Assembly (NCBI RefSeq): GCF_015500055.1
Contig: NZ_CP045492.1
Location: 2,242,501-2,306,500, forward strand
Source of the DNA: Mesorhizobium sp. NBSH29
GTDB lineage: Bacteria; Pseudomonadota; Alphaproteobacteria; Rhizobiales; Rhizobiaceae
Direction: 5' to 3'
Length of the DNA stretch: 64,000 nucleotides
Positions 35,765 to 45,910 of the stretch are shown here, in pieces. Each line of letters begins with the position of its first letter. Positions within the stretch are counted from its first letter, which is position 1. The position numbers were made by a program, and so were the translations under genes. The notes below the pieces were generated by a model that saw nothing but the letters and a program-made list of their open reading frames with translations, was not told where the DNA came from and did no database searches.

Positions 35765-36028
35765 CAAAGAAATTCCCTCGAGCAATGCGTCAGCGTTAAA
35801 AAAATGGATTTTTGCACATGCAACGCAATTCATAACTTCCTAATGGAAATAACGTGCAACCGCATCTATTCCAAGAGGTGTAGAAAATAAAGAATGAGTT
35901 GTGGCTAATGAGCGTCTATGGCAGGCCGGCGCTGGAGCGAGGCGTTCCAATGTGCTTGAACTTCCGCGCCGTTCAGGATATGGACCGGGCAGATTCCCGA
36001 GACATCAAGAACTTGAAAGGGGCGTTCC

Positions 36029-36424
36029 ATGGCCCGCGTAACCGTTGAAGATTGCATCGACAAGGTCGACAATCGCTTTGAGCTGGTCTTGCTTGCTGGA
36101 CATCGTGCCCGCCAGATCTCGCAGGGCGCAGCCATCACGATCGACCGCGACAATGACAAGAATCCCGTCGTTGCCCTGCGCGAAATCGCCGACGAGACGC
36201 TTTCGCCTGGCGATCTGAAAGAAGACCTCATTCATTCGCTGCAAAAGCATGTGGAAGTCGACGAACCTGAAGCCGATATCGACGACTCTGCAGACCAACC
36301 CACAACTGCGGCCGTTTCTGCCGCTGCGGACGACGATGCGGTAACATTCGACCGTATGACCGAGGAAGACCTGCTCGCCGGCATCGAAGGCCTTGTTCCG
36401 CCAGAGAAAAGCGACGACTACTAA
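36029..36424 (+). CDS. rpoZ: DNA-directed RNA polymerase omega subunit
   Basis: A 131-residue omega subunit. The conserved start [29 protein letters not shown] is followed by [16 protein letters not shown]. The C-terminal tail is acidic and alphaproteobacterial in type. It is followed by rsh 110 bases later, a standard pairing. A short hairpin TGCCAC-TTCC-GTGGCA with a T-run at 36440-36460 lies between and may be a weak terminator or attenuator. Confidence 0.97.
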   Translation: MARVTVEDCIDKVDNRFELVLLAGHRARQISQGAAITIDRDNDKNPVVALREIADETLSPGDLKEDLIHSLQKHVEVDEPEADIDDSADQPTTAAVSAAADDDAVTFDRMTEEDLLAGIEGLVPPEKSDDY

Positions 36425-36439
36425 ACCTTATCGGACAAG

Positions 36440-36462
36440 TGCCACTTCCGTGGCAGCGTTTT
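36440..36462 (+). terminator. Possible weak terminator between rpoZ and rsh
   Basis: A 6-bp stem TGCCAC-TTCC-GTGGCA at 36440-36455 is followed by GCGTTTTC, a weak T-tract. It may allow read-through into rsh. Confidence 0.35.
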
Positions 36463-36534
36463 CGTGGCTATTGATGACATGCGCCGGGCAACCGTTCGGC
36501 GCATGACTTATTTCAGACTGCCCGGAAACCGCCC

Positions 36535-38784
36535 ATGATGCGTCAATATGAGCTTGTCGAGCGCGTCCAGCGCTACAAGCCTGACGTCAACGAGGCACTT
36601 CTCAACAAGGCTTATGTCTATGCCATGCAAAAGCATGGCCATCAGCGCCGTGCGTCTGGCGATCCTTATTTCTCACATCCGCTGGAAGTAGCAGCCATCC
36701 TCACCGACATGCATATGGACGAGGCGACAATTGCTGTCGCGCTCTTGCATGACACGATTGAGGATACGACCGCTACGCGCGATGAGATCGACGAGCTTTT
36801 CGGCCCCGAAATGGGTAAGCTGGTCGAAGGCCTGACTAAGCTCAAGAAGCTTGATCTCGTTTCCAAGAAAGCCGAACAGGCCGAAAACCTGCGCAAACTG
36901 CTGCTTGCCATCTCAGAAGATGTCCGCGTGCTTTTGGTCAAGCTCGCTGACCGCCTGCATAACATGCGCACGCTAGACCATGTGCCTGAAGCCAAGCGCC
37001 TGCGCATTGCCGAAGAGACCATGGAAATCTACGCGCCGCTTGCTGGTCGCATGGGCATGCAGGGCATGCGCGAGGAGCTGGAGGAACTGGCTTTCCGCTA
37101 CATCAACCCTGAAGCATATCGCACGGTTACGGCAAGGCTTGCCGATACCTTCGAGCGCCATCGCAATGTCATCGTCGAGATCGAGGAATCGCTTTCGGGT
37201 CTGTTCACCAAGTACAAGCTCAACGCTGAGGTAAAGAGCCGCCAGAAGAAGCCATGGTCAGTGTTTCGCAAGATGGAGGCCAAGGCGCTCTCCTTCGAGC
37301 AATTGTCCGATATTTTCGGTTTTCGCGTTATCGTTGACAGCGTTGAAGATTGTTACAGCGCGCTTGGTGCCATCCACACGACGTGGTCCATGGTTCCTGG
37401 CCGGTTCAAGGACTACATTTCCACGCCGAAGCAGAACGATTATCGATCGATTCACACGACGATAGTCGGCCCGTCGCGCCAGCGCATCGAACTGCAGGTG
37501 CGCACCCGCGAGATGAACAAAATTGCCGAATATGGCGTAGCGGCGCATTCGATCTACAAGGACACAGGCGGCAAGCCGAACGGTCCAGCCCATACCATCT
37601 CCAAGGAAACTAACGCCTACGCCTGGCTTCGGCGAACCATAGAGGCGTTGGCGGAAGGCGACAATCCGGAAGATTTCCTTGAAAATACCAGGTTGGAGCT
37701 GTTTCAGGACCAGGTCTTCTGCTTCACGCCCAAAGGTCGATTGATCGCGCTGCCGCGCGGCGCGACACCCATCGACTTTGCCTATGCTGTCCACACCGAC
37801 GTCGGCGACACCTGCGTCGGTGCGAAGGTCAATGGCCGTATCATGCCGCTGATGACCGAGCTGAAGAATGGCGACGAAGTTGAGATCATCCGCTCAAAAG
37901 CGCAGGTTCCGCCTGCTGCCTGGGAATCGGTGGTGGTTACCGGTAAGGCCCGTTCAGCCATCCGCCGCGCTACCAAAAATGCCATCCGCAAGCAGTACTC
38001 CGGGCTTGGCATGCGTATTCTGGAGCGTACATTCGAGCGCGGAGGTAAAGCTTTTACACGCGACAGCCTGAAACCCGTACTTCACAGGCTGGCACGCAAA
38101 GACATTGATGATGTGCTATCCTCGGTCGGGCGTGGGGAGCTTTCCTCGAGCGATGTGATGAAGGCTGTGTTCCCGGACTTCAAGGAAGAGCGCATCACTC
38201 AAACTCCTCCCAAAGCGCGCGAGGAGGGCTGGTTCAACCTGCGCAACGCCGCAGGCATGCTATTTCAAATTCCCGGCCGCGCCTCGTCGCGCAAATCGCG
38301 CAAGGAAGCAGAAGAACAGGCGAGCAAGGAACAGGGTGCGGTGCCGATCAAAGGCGTGCGCGGCGATCTTCCCGTGCGTTTTGCACCCGAAGGCGCGGTA
38401 CCAGGCGACCGCATTGTCGGTATCATCCAGCCGGGTTCCGGAATCACCATCTATCCAATCCAGTCGCCATCACTGACGGCGTTTGATGACCAGCCGGAAC
38501 GCTGGATAGATGTGCGCTGGGATATCGATGAGGACACCAAGGAGCGCTTCCCAGCGCGTGTCTCTGTGACTGCCATCAACGCGCCTGGATCGCTGGCCGA
38601 TATTACGCAGGTGGTTGCCTCCAACGATGCAAACATTCATACGCTGTCGATGATCCGCACAGCGCCTGATTTCACCGAAATGCTGATCGATCTCGAAGTT
38701 TGGGACCTCAAGCACCTGAATAGGCTTCTGTCACAGCTGAAGGATAATTCCAGCGTCAGCGAGGCCAAGCGGGTTAATGGATAG
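36535..38784 (+). CDS. rsh: Bifunctional (p)ppGpp synthetase/hydrolase (Rsh)
   Basis: A 749-residue RelA/SpoT homologue that makes and breaks the starvation alarmone. The HD hydrolase domain has [10 protein letters not shown] and LLHDTIEDT (residues about 45-85). The synthetase domain includes [25 protein letters not shown] domain ([29 protein letters not shown]) and a C-terminal ACT domain ([12 protein letters not shown]) follow. One such bifunctional enzyme is the rule in Rhizobiales. It is in the rpoZ-rsh-pyrE run. Confidence 0.97.
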   Translation: MMRQYELVERVQRYKPDVNEALLNKAYVYAMQKHGHQRRASGDPYFSHPLEVAAILTDMHMDEATIAVALLHDTIEDTTATRDEIDELFGPEMGKLVEGLTKLKKLDLVSKKAEQAENLRKLLLAISEDVRVLLVKLADRLHNMRTLDHVPEAKRLRIAEETMEIYAPLAGRMGMQGMREELEELAFRYINPEAYRTVTARLADTFERHRNVIVEIEESLSGLFTKYKLNAEVKSRQKKPWSVFRKMEAKALSFEQLSDIFGFRVIVDSVEDCYSALGAIHTTWSMVPGRFKDYISTPKQNDYRSIHTTIVGPSRQRIELQVRTREMNKIAEYGVAAHSIYKDTGGKPNGPAHTISKETNAYAWLRRTIEALAEGDNPEDFLENTRLELFQDQVFCFTPKGRLIALPRGATPIDFAYAVHTDVGDTCVGAKVNGRIMPLMTELKNGDEVEIIRSKAQVPPAAWESVVVTGKARSAIRRATKNAIRKQYSGLGMRILERTFERGGKAFTRDSLKPVLHRLARKDIDDVLSSVGRGELSSSDVMKAVFPDFKEERITQTPPKAREEGWFNLRNAAGMLFQIPGRASSRKSRKEAEEQASKEQGAVPIKGVRGDLPVRFAPEGAVPGDRIVGIIQPGSGITIYPIQSPSLTAFDDQPERWIDVRWDIDEDTKERFPARVSVTAINAPGSLADITQVVASNDANIHTLSMIRTAPDFTEMLIDLEVWDLKHLNRLLSQLKDNSSVSEAKRVNG

Positions 38785-38806
38785 ACGCACAATAGCGGGA
38801 GACATG

Positions 38807-39385
38807 ATGAAGACCGAAGATGTTCTGGCGGTTTTTCGCGAGGCCGGTGCCATTCTCGAAGGGCATTTCATTCTGACCTCCGGCTTGCGCAGCCCGGTAT
38901 TCCTGCAAAAAGCCCGGGTATTCATGTATGCCGACAAAACTGAAATGCTGTGCCGCGCGCTGGCGAAAAAGATTACCTCCCACGTTCCTGGCCGCATCGA
39001 CTATGTGGTAGGGCCGGCAATCGGTGGGCTTATCCCGGCCTACGAGACATCACGGCATCTCAAAGTGCCAGCGATCTGGGTCGAACGCGAAAATGGTGTG
39101 TTTCGCCTGCGCCGTTTCGAAATCGAAAAAGGCGCCCGCGTTGTCATTGTCGAAGACATTGTCACCACCGGCCTGTCAATTCGCGAGACGGTAGAATGCA
39201 TGAATGCACTCGGTGCTGACGTTATTGCGGCAGCCTGCATAGTTGACCGCTCAGCGGGGAAATCCGATGTCGGCGTGCCGCTGGTTGCGCTCGCCGAATA
39301 TGAAGTGCCGGCCTATCCGGCTGACAATTTGCCGCCCGAGCTTGCTGCACTTCCGGCGTTGAAGCCGGGCAGCCGTAACATATGA
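38807..39385 (+). CDS. pyrE: Orotate phosphoribosyltransferase
   Basis: A 192-residue enzyme that converts orotate and PRPP to OMP in pyrimidine synthesis. The PRPP-binding loop [11 protein letters not shown] is clear; the start has the [14 protein letters not shown] helix. The frame is open to 38777, but GGGAG stands 5 bases before the ATG at 38807, giving the usual length. It lies 22 bases after rsh and 13 bases before acpS. Confidence 0.96.
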   Translation: MKTEDVLAVFREAGAILEGHFILTSGLRSPVFLQKARVFMYADKTEMLCRALAKKITSHVPGRIDYVVGPAIGGLIPAYETSRHLKVPAIWVERENGVFRLRRFEIEKGARVVIVEDIVTTGLSIRETVECMNALGADVIAAACIVDRSAGKSDVGVPLVALAEYEVPAYPADNLPPELAALPALKPGSRNI

Positions 39386-39398
39386 TGTTACGTGCGTC

Positions 39399-39800
39399 AT
39401 GATACTCGGCATCGGCAGCGACCTCATCGACATCAGGCGCATCGAAAAATCTCTTGCCCGACATGGCGAACGCTTCATCGCGCGCATTTTCACCGATATC
39501 GAGAAGGCGCATTCCGAACGCCGCCGCCAGCGCACGGCCTCATACGCCAAGCGCTTTGCCGCCAAGGAGGCTTGCGCCAAGGCGCTGGGAAGCGGCATCG
39601 CGGAAGGCGTCTACTGGACCGAAATGGGCGTCGTGAACTTGCCCAACGGTCGCCCAACTATGCACCTGACCGGTGGTGCCGCCAGCAGGCTGGAGCGTAT
39701 GCTTCCCGAGGGTTACCGCGCCGTCATCCATCTGACAATCACAGACGATTTCCCACTGGCGCAGGCATTTGTAATCATTGAGGCTCTGCCGGTCGAATAA
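39399..39800 (+). CDS. acpS: Holo-[acyl-carrier-protein] synthase
   Basis: A 133-residue enzyme that moves 4'-phosphopantetheine from CoA to ACP. Motifs [18 protein letters not shown] and [17 protein letters not shown], with the magnesium-binding Asp and Glu, are present. It starts 13 bases after pyrE. About 95 bases separate it from lepB. Typical of the Rhizobiales cluster order. Confidence 0.96.
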   Translation: MILGIGSDLIDIRRIEKSLARHGERFIARIFTDIEKAHSERRRQRTASYAKRFAAKEACAKALGSGIAEGVYWTEMGVVNLPNGRPTMHLTGGAASRLERMLPEGYRAVIHLTITDDFPLAQAFVIIEALPVE

Positions 39801-39895
39801 CAGCCACAGTCATTGCGCTTTGAGGCCGGACCAATTTCGTTGCCCAATACGCTGCAACTGGCTAAGACGGGCGCCGAAGCATAATCGAGGACGAC

Positions 39896-40657
39896 ATGAG
39901 CGTGGCCGACAAGACTGAAAAGAAATCCGGCGGGCTCGGCGAGACCGTCAGTGTGATTGTCCAGGCGCTTCTTTTGGCGCTGGTGATCCGCACGCTCCTG
40001 TTCCAGCCATTTTCGATCCCGTCCGGCTCGATGCGACCTACGCTGCTGGAGGGCGACTATCTGTTTGTCACCAAATGGGCCTACGGTTATTCGCGCTATT
40101 CGATGCCGCTGTCCCCGCCACTGTTTGCAGGCCGCATCTGGGGCAGCCCGCCCGAGCGTGGCGATGTCGCGGTTTTCAAATTCCCGCCGAACCCATCGCT
40201 TGATTACATTAAGCGCGTGATCGGTCTTCCCGGCGATCGTATCCAGATGCGGGAAGGGCTCCTGTATATCAACGGCGAACCCATCCAGCGCGAAAAAGTC
40301 GGCGAGATCGACAATCCGGATGTGACCGAAGTGAACCGCCCGGTCGACGTCTATCGCGAAACCCTGCCCAATGGCGTGTCCTACCAGACACTTGATCTGA
40401 CGCAGAACGGCTTTGCCGACAATACGCAGGAGTTCGTGGTGCCTGCCGGCAATTACTTCATGATGGGTGACAACCGCGACAATTCAACTGACAGCCGTTT
40501 TGCGCCACCGAGCGGTGTTGGTTTTGTGCCTGAAGAAAACCTTGTCGGCCGTGCCAACATCATCTTCTTCTCTATCTCTGATGGCGCGAGTCCGCTCGAA
40601 TTCTGGCGCTGGCCTTCCTCCGTGCGCCTGATGCGTTTCTTCAATCCGGTCCATTGA
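39896..40657 (+). CDS. lepB: Signal peptidase I
   Basis: A 253-residue membrane serine protease that removes signal peptides. An N-terminal transmembrane helix (VSVIVQALLLALVIRTLLF) leads to the catalytic Ser in PSGSMRPTL and the catalytic Lys in DYIKRVIGLPGD. GGDNRDNSxDSR-type box GDNRDNSTDSRF is intact. It belongs with rnc, era and recO downstream, all in the same direction. Confidence 0.96.
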   Translation: MSVADKTEKKSGGLGETVSVIVQALLLALVIRTLLFQPFSIPSGSMRPTLLEGDYLFVTKWAYGYSRYSMPLSPPLFAGRIWGSPPERGDVAVFKFPPNPSLDYIKRVIGLPGDRIQMREGLLYINGEPIQREKVGEIDNPDVTEVNRPVDVYRETLPNGVSYQTLDLTQNGFADNTQEFVVPAGNYFMMGDNRDNSTDSRFAPPSGVGFVPEENLVGRANIIFFSISDGASPLEFWRWPSSVRLMRFFNPVH

Positions 40658-40673
40658 GGATCGTGGACCGCCG

Positions 40674-41390
40674 ATGGCCACGCGAAAATTGACCGGAGAG
40701 GCGCTCGCGGTAGAGCTGAAGTCGGTGACCGGTCATCTGTTTCGCGACCACGCGCGGCTTCGCCGGGCGCTCACCCATGCGAGCGCCCGCGGCAGCACCG
40801 GTTCGGACTATGAGCGTCTAGAGTTCCTTGGGGACCGAGTTCTTGGGCTGGTTATTGCGGATCTGTTGTTCAATGCCTATCCCGACGCTGCCGAGGGCGA
40901 GCTTTCGCTGCGTCTAAACGCGCTGGTCAACGCCGAGACACTGGCGGAGATTGCCGAGGAGATCGGCCTACCAAATCTGATCCATGCTGGCGGCGAAATT
41001 CGCTCGATGGAAGGCCGCAAGCGGGTAAACCTGCGTGCCGATGCACTGGAATCGCTGATTGCCGCCCTTTATCTAGAAGGCGGCATCGAGGCGGCGCAAA
41101 ACTTTATCCTGCGGTACTGGGAACCGCGGTCGAAAGCCTTGCGCGAGGCTCGCCGCGACGCCAAGACTGCCTTGCAGGAATGGGGCCATCAGGCTGCTGC
41201 CGCGACGCCGATTTACGCGATGGAGAGCCGCGAAGGCCCAGACCACGATCCGGTTTTCACGATTAGCGTGACAATCGGCGAATTTGAACCCGGCAGGGGC
41301 GTTGGCCGTTCCAAGCGGGAAGCCGAACAGGCTGCTGCCACCGCACTTCTGTTGCGTGAAGGCGTCTGGGAGAAAAAGGACGTCCAATGA
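40674..41390 (+). CDS. rnc: Ribonuclease III
   Basis: A 238-residue double-stranded-RNA endonuclease. The signature ERLEFLGDRVLGLVIADLLF is complete with its catalytic acids, and a C-terminal dsRNA-binding domain (NPGVFTISV-like, RSKREAEQAAATALL) follows. It starts 16 bases after lepB and overlaps era by 4 bases (ATGA). Confidence 0.97.
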   Translation: MATRKLTGEALAVELKSVTGHLFRDHARLRRALTHASARGSTGSDYERLEFLGDRVLGLVIADLLFNAYPDAAEGELSLRLNALVNAETLAEIAEEIGLPNLIHAGGEIRSMEGRKRVNLRADALESLIAALYLEGGIEAAQNFILRYWEPRSKALREARRDAKTALQEWGHQAAAATPIYAMESREGPDHDPVFTISVTIGEFEPGRGVGRSKREAEQAAATALLLREGVWEKKDVQ

Positions 41391-42325
41391 CCGAGAAAAC
41401 CGAAGAACCTGAAACTCAGCCTAAGGAGGGGCCGGCCACCCGGTCCGGTTTCGTCGCGCTGATTGGGGCGCCCAACGCCGGAAAATCAACCTTGCTCAAT
41501 CGACTGGTGGGGGCGAAAGTTTCGATTGTCACTCACAAGGTGCAAACCACGCGCGCACTGGTGCGCGGCATTGCCACCCATAACGATGCCCAGATCGTTT
41601 TCGTCGACACGCCCGGCATTTTCAAGCCCAAGCGCAAGCTCGACGACGCCATGGTGACCAGTGCCTGGGGTGGGGCTAGGGACGCAGATGTCGTTGCGCT
41701 GTTGATTGATGCCGAACGCGGCATTCGCGGTGATGCTGACACCATTCTGGAGCGCTTGAAGGATGTGCGCCAACGCATCGTGCTCATCCTCAACAAGGTC
41801 GACCGTGTAAAGCCGGAGGCGCTGCTGGCGTTGGCAGCGACAGCCAATGAACGCGTGCCGTTTGAGCGCACCTTCATGGTGTCCGCTCTCACCGGATCTG
41901 GTTGCAAGGATCTGCTGGATTATTTTGCCGAAAAGCTTCCTGCAGGGCCGTGGTATTATCCTGAAGACCAGATATCTGACCTGCCAATGCGCCAACTGGC
42001 TGCCGAAATCACGCGCGAAAAACTTTATCTGCGGCTTCACCAGGAATTGCCCTACTCTTCCCATGTCGAGACGGAAGGATGGGAGGAAAAAAAGGACGGT
42101 TCCGTTCGCATACAACAGGTCATCTATGTCGAACGCGACAGCCAGAAGAAGATCGTGCTTGGCCACAAGGGCGAAACCATTCGCGCCATCGGCCAGTCGT
42201 CGCGCACGGAGATCGCCGGCATTCTGGAACAACCTGTCCATCTGTTTCTGTTTGTGAAGGTGCGTGAGAATTGGGGCAATGACCCTGAACGTTTCCGTGA
42301 AATGGGCCTGGATTTCCCAAAATAG
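41387..42325 (+). CDS. era: GTPase Era
   Basis: A 312-residue GTPase needed for 16S rRNA maturation and 30S assembly. Motifs G1 GAPNAGKST, G3 DTPGIF, G4 NKVD, and a C-terminal KH domain with GHKGETIRAIG are all present. It overlaps rnc by ATGA. recO follows 67 bases later. Confidence 0.97.
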   Translation: MTEKTEEPETQPKEGPATRSGFVALIGAPNAGKSTLLNRLVGAKVSIVTHKVQTTRALVRGIATHNDAQIVFVDTPGIFKPKRKLDDAMVTSAWGGARDADVVALLIDAERGIRGDADTILERLKDVRQRIVLILNKVDRVKPEALLALAATANERVPFERTFMVSALTGSGCKDLLDYFAEKLPAGPWYYPEDQISDLPMRQLAAEITREKLYLRLHQELPYSSHVETEGWEEKKDGSVRIQQVIYVERDSQKKIVLGHKGETIRAIGQSSRTEIAGILEQPVHLFLFVKVRENWGNDPERFREMGLDFPK

Positions 42326-42392
42326 ACTGTTTGGCGGTGTCAACCGCGCAGCCTGCCTTGATTTCGCGCTTAAAACGGTGGAACGCTGACCT

Positions 42393-43184
42393 ATGGAGTG
42401 GCGTGACGAGGGCATAATTCTGGGCACCCGAAAGCATGGCGAAACCAGCGCCATTCTTGAGGTAATGACGCGCAACCATGGCCGTCACCTCGGCCTGGTG
42501 CGGGGAGGGCGATCACGCAAGCAACAACCGGTGTTGCAGCCTGGAAACCGCGTGGAATTGTGGTGGCGCGCCAGACTTGATGAACACCTTGGCACCTTTC
42601 AAGCCGAGGCGCTCGAACTCAACGCTGCAAAACTCTTTGAAAGTGCGGTCGCAGTCTATGGGCTCCAGACGCTGGCAGCGCATCTGCGCCTGCTACCCGA
42701 ACGCGACCCGCACGCGGCGTTGTTTGAAACGCTAACGCTCATCATCGAGAACCTGAACGAGGCAGAGGCCGCAGCTGAGTTGGTGGTACGCTTTGAAATG
42801 CTTATTCTCGACGAACTCGGCTTCGGTCTCGATCTGACTCAATGCGCCGCCACGGGCGCAACGCAGGATCTGGCCTATGTTTCGCCAAAATCAGGCCGTG
42901 CAGTGTCGCGCCGCGCGGGCGCGCAATGGCATGACAAGATGCTGGCGCTGCCGGCCTTTCTGCAGCATGGGTCAAGCTTTCAGCCGGCCCCTGGGGACAT
43001 CGAGAAAGCATTTCGCCTTACCGGTTTCTTCTTTACGCGTCATGTCTACGAACCGCGAGGCCTGGGCGAGCCGGATGCCCGTACCGGGTTCATCGCTGCA
43101 CTTAAAAAGGCTTTGCCGAATGCACCTCCGGCGACTGCTCCCACCGAAGCGGCTGGTTATGCAGACGAAATTCCTGTAGGGTGA
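42393..43184 (+). CDS. recO: DNA repair protein RecO
   Basis: A 263-residue recombination mediator in the RecF pathway. It has the N-terminal OB-like start [24 protein letters not shown], the conserved VRGGRSRK, and a helical region with [20 protein letters not shown]. The usual zinc-finger cysteines of longer RecO proteins are reduced to a single Cys. It ends the lepB-rnc-era-recO group. The next gene, DUF2339, begins 41 bases later. Confidence 0.94.
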   Translation: MEWRDEGIILGTRKHGETSAILEVMTRNHGRHLGLVRGGRSRKQQPVLQPGNRVELWWRARLDEHLGTFQAEALELNAAKLFESAVAVYGLQTLAAHLRLLPERDPHAALFETLTLIIENLNEAEAAAELVVRFEMLILDELGFGLDLTQCAATGATQDLAYVSPKSGRAVSRRAGAQWHDKMLALPAFLQHGSSFQPAPGDIEKAFRLTGFFFTRHVYEPRGLGEPDARTGFIAALKKALPNAPPATAPTEAAGYADEIPVG

Positions 43185-43225
43185 AGTATCTGATACTTAC
43201 ACGTTTCTGTTGAGGGGGACGGCGC

Positions 43226-45910
43226 GTGGAATTTCTGGCTATCATTGTGCTGGCAGTGCTGGCGCTAACCGTCGCGCGCCTCCACTCACGGGTTGGCCGG
43301 GTGGAGCAGGAACTCGCCACATTTATCGCAGCACAAACCGCTGTCGTAGCGTCGGAAACGACAGAATCTACGATCGATCCCGCTGAAATAGCATCAGTCT
43401 CAAGCGTGTCTTCACTGCCAGCCCCTTTAGAAATTGCCTCTGAGGATGTTGTTACCGAACTACCGGAGCCTCCTGCCGCAGAGCTAGGCCCCTGGGGGAC
43501 GTCCGAACCTTCCATGGAAACGAATAAAAAACCCGACATTGAAACCGCGCTTGGCACCCGCTGGGCAGTTTGGGTTGGCGGACTGGCGTTGGCGCTCGGC
43601 GGGATATTCATGGTGCGATATTCCATTGAGGCAGGGATATTTGGACCCCGTGCCAGGTTGGTCATGGCAGTGCTGTTTGGTCTCCTGTTGGCCGGAGCGG
43701 GCGAAGTCGCGCGCCGCAAAGGGTTCAAGGTTCCGCTTGAAGGGTTTCGCGGTGCCCATGTGCCGGGTATCCTGACGGCGGCAGCGGCGTTCACACTATT
43801 TGGCGCCGTATACGCGGCACATGGTGTTTACGGTTTCATCGGGCCCGGTATCGCGTTTACGCTGCTCGGCCTGATCGGCGTTGCAGCGGTCGTGGCAGCT
43901 GTGCTCCATGGCAAGGCGCTGGCAGCTCTAGGGCTGCTCGGCTCGTTAGTAACTCCCGTTCTGGTGGCGTCGGATTCGCAAAATCCTTGGGTTCTGTTCA
44001 TTTACTTGGCAATTATCCTCACTGCGACAGCTTTCATTGCCCGCTTGCGCAGTTGGGCCTGGATTATGGGGATGGCGTTCGCTGGTTGTGGGATCTGGGG
44101 TCTGATCTACCTCGCCAGTACTGTTGTCCCGGCCATTTCCCCTGTCGCCTTCATCAATCTCATTATGCTTGGTGTGCTCGTCATTATCTGGTTGCGCGGT
44201 GATCCGGCTGACTCTGATCTAGCCCCGATTGGTTCGGGTGTTGACAGAACATCGGTTGTCCCAGCGTTCCTGACCGCCACTACAGCGATTTTGATTGGCT
44301 CTGTGCCCGATCTTGCGGTCCTGGGAGGAACCTACTTCTCGGCGGCGCTCCTGGTAGCGATGGTCATCGGTGCCTGCTACCGCTTCAAGGCCATCACATT
44401 ACTCTATGCCTCGGGTGTTGCCACGCTGTCGGTCTATCTTGGGTCGGCCTTCGGCAACGACTTCGACATCACCGCTCCGGGCAGGGTTGTCGCCATCGAT
44501 GGGGTGCCGGTCTCGGACGTATCGGTTCACTTCGTCTCGCTAGGCTTTCTAATAGGCGCTACGTTTCTGGTGGCAGGCGTCTGGAATGCACGAAAATATG
44601 CCGTAGCCCGCAGCGTTCGCGGCGCTTCCTGGGCAGGTTGGGCTTCGCTTGCGCCACTCGGAATGCTGGCCATTACCTGGTTTGCTTTCGGCAATATCGA
44701 CCGCGATATTAGCTATGCAATTGTCGCTTTGGTGCTGACCGGAGCTTTGATAGCCTCGGCAGAATGGGTGGCGCGCGCCGAAATGCCTCCGATGGGGGGC
44801 AAAGTTCCGGTTTCGCTCCTGCTGATCGGGGCATCAGCAGGCACCATCCTAACTATCTTGATGGCATTCGGCGCAGGTCCAACGACCATCCTGATCGGCA
44901 TTGCTGCGGCGGTTCCCGCTTTTGCCACGCGCTACCGCGTTTATCCGATATTGGGCTGGCTGAGCGCAGGCCTTGCAGGTGTCACGCTCGCACATATTGC
45001 CTTCGACCCGACGATTGTCGGGACAAACATTCTCGGTAAAACACCGGTCTTCAATTGGCTGCTTGCCGGATACGGACTTCCGGCGCTTGGCTTTGGTTTT
45101 GCTGCATGGCAATTGGCGAAAACTCGACCGGACACACGTCCGCGTCAGATCATGGAAGCTTTCGCAGCGCTCTTCGGGTTGTTGACGGTTGCCATGCTTG
45201 TGCGCCACGCAATGAATGGCGGGATTATCAACTCCGGGGCGCCAAGCCTTGGAGAGCAGGCAATCTATACATTGATTGCCATCGGCGGCAGTGGCATTTT
45301 GATCGCGCTGGACGCACGCGCGCCAAGTCCTGTGTTTCGCTATGGCGCGCTAGTGATTGGGGTGATTTCGGTGGTGCTTATCGCTATAGCGCATTTCATC
45401 GGTTTGAACCCCCTGACCACCAATGCCTCCACAGGCACAATTCCAGTCTTCAACCTGTTGCTCCTCGCCTATCTCATGCCGGCGGTGGCCATGGCAGCTC
45501 TGGCCATTTATGCACGGGGAAAGCGCCCGCGTTGGTATGTTGCGACGCTGGCAGTGGTCTCGGCGATACTTGCATTTGCCTATGCCACTCTTTCAGTTCG
45601 CAGATTGTTCCAGGGCGAGTTCATCGGTGCTTGGAAGGGCATGACGCAGCTTGAAACGTACAGCTATTCGGCGTTGTGGCTGGTGATGGGCGTCGCCTTG
45701 CTAGCGCTTGGGGCGCGGCTGCGCTCGGTCCCGCTGCGCATCGCGTCGGCGGCGCTGGTTGTCGTTGCCGTGGCAAAGGCCTTCCTGTTCGACATGTCGC
45801 AGCTGGAAGGTTTTTTGCGGGCCCTGTCGTTCATCGGGCTTGGTGGAGTGCTGATCGGCATCGGCCTGTTCTACCAGCGGATGCTGATTTCAACCGCTGC
45901 GAAGAAGTAG
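43226..45910 (+). CDS. DUF2339 large integral membrane protein
   Basis: An 894-residue protein with a GTG start and GAGGGGG upstream. After an N-terminal transmembrane helix and an acidic, Pro-rich linker (residues 35-95), a TRWAVWVGGLALALGG segment begins a run of about 20 or more membrane helices. Such DUF2339 proteins are widespread in Proteobacteria; function is unknown. It follows recO closely and its stop abuts the stop of the convergent MFS gene. Confidence 0.88.
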   Translation: MEFLAIIVLAVLALTVARLHSRVGRVEQELATFIAAQTAVVASETTESTIDPAEIASVSSVSSLPAPLEIASEDVVTELPEPPAAELGPWGTSEPSMETNKKPDIETALGTRWAVWVGGLALALGGIFMVRYSIEAGIFGPRARLVMAVLFGLLLAGAGEVARRKGFKVPLEGFRGAHVPGILTAAAAFTLFGAVYAAHGVYGFIGPGIAFTLLGLIGVAAVVAAVLHGKALAALGLLGSLVTPVLVASDSQNPWVLFIYLAIILTATAFIARLRSWAWIMGMAFAGCGIWGLIYLASTVVPAISPVAFINLIMLGVLVIIWLRGDPADSDLAPIGSGVDRTSVVPAFLTATTAILIGSVPDLAVLGGTYFSAALLVAMVIGACYRFKAITLLYASGVATLSVYLGSAFGNDFDITAPGRVVAIDGVPVSDVSVHFVSLGFLIGATFLVAGVWNARKYAVARSVRGASWAGWASLAPLGMLAITWFAFGNIDRDISYAIVALVLTGALIASAEWVARAEMPPMGGKVPVSLLLIGASAGTILTILMAFGAGPTTILIGIAAAVPAFATRYRVYPILGWLSAGLAGVTLAHIAFDPTIVGTNILGKTPVFNWLLAGYGLPALGFGFAAWQLAKTRPDTRPRQIMEAFAALFGLLTVAMLVRHAMNGGIINSGAPSLGEQAIYTLIAIGGSGILIALDARAPSPVFRYGALVIGVISVVLIAIAHFIGLNPLTTNASTGTIPVFNLLLLAYLMPAVAMAALAIYARGKRPRWYVATLAVVSAILAFAYATLSVRRLFQGEFIGAWKGMTQLETYSYSALWLVMGVALLALGARLRSVPLRIASAALVVVAVAKAFLFDMSQLEGFLRALSFIGLGGVLIGIGLFYQRMLISTAAKK

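Noticed and set aside
41486-42475. 329-codon minus-strand ORF opposite era
   Set aside because: It is antisense to an unmistakable era gene and has no protein motif.
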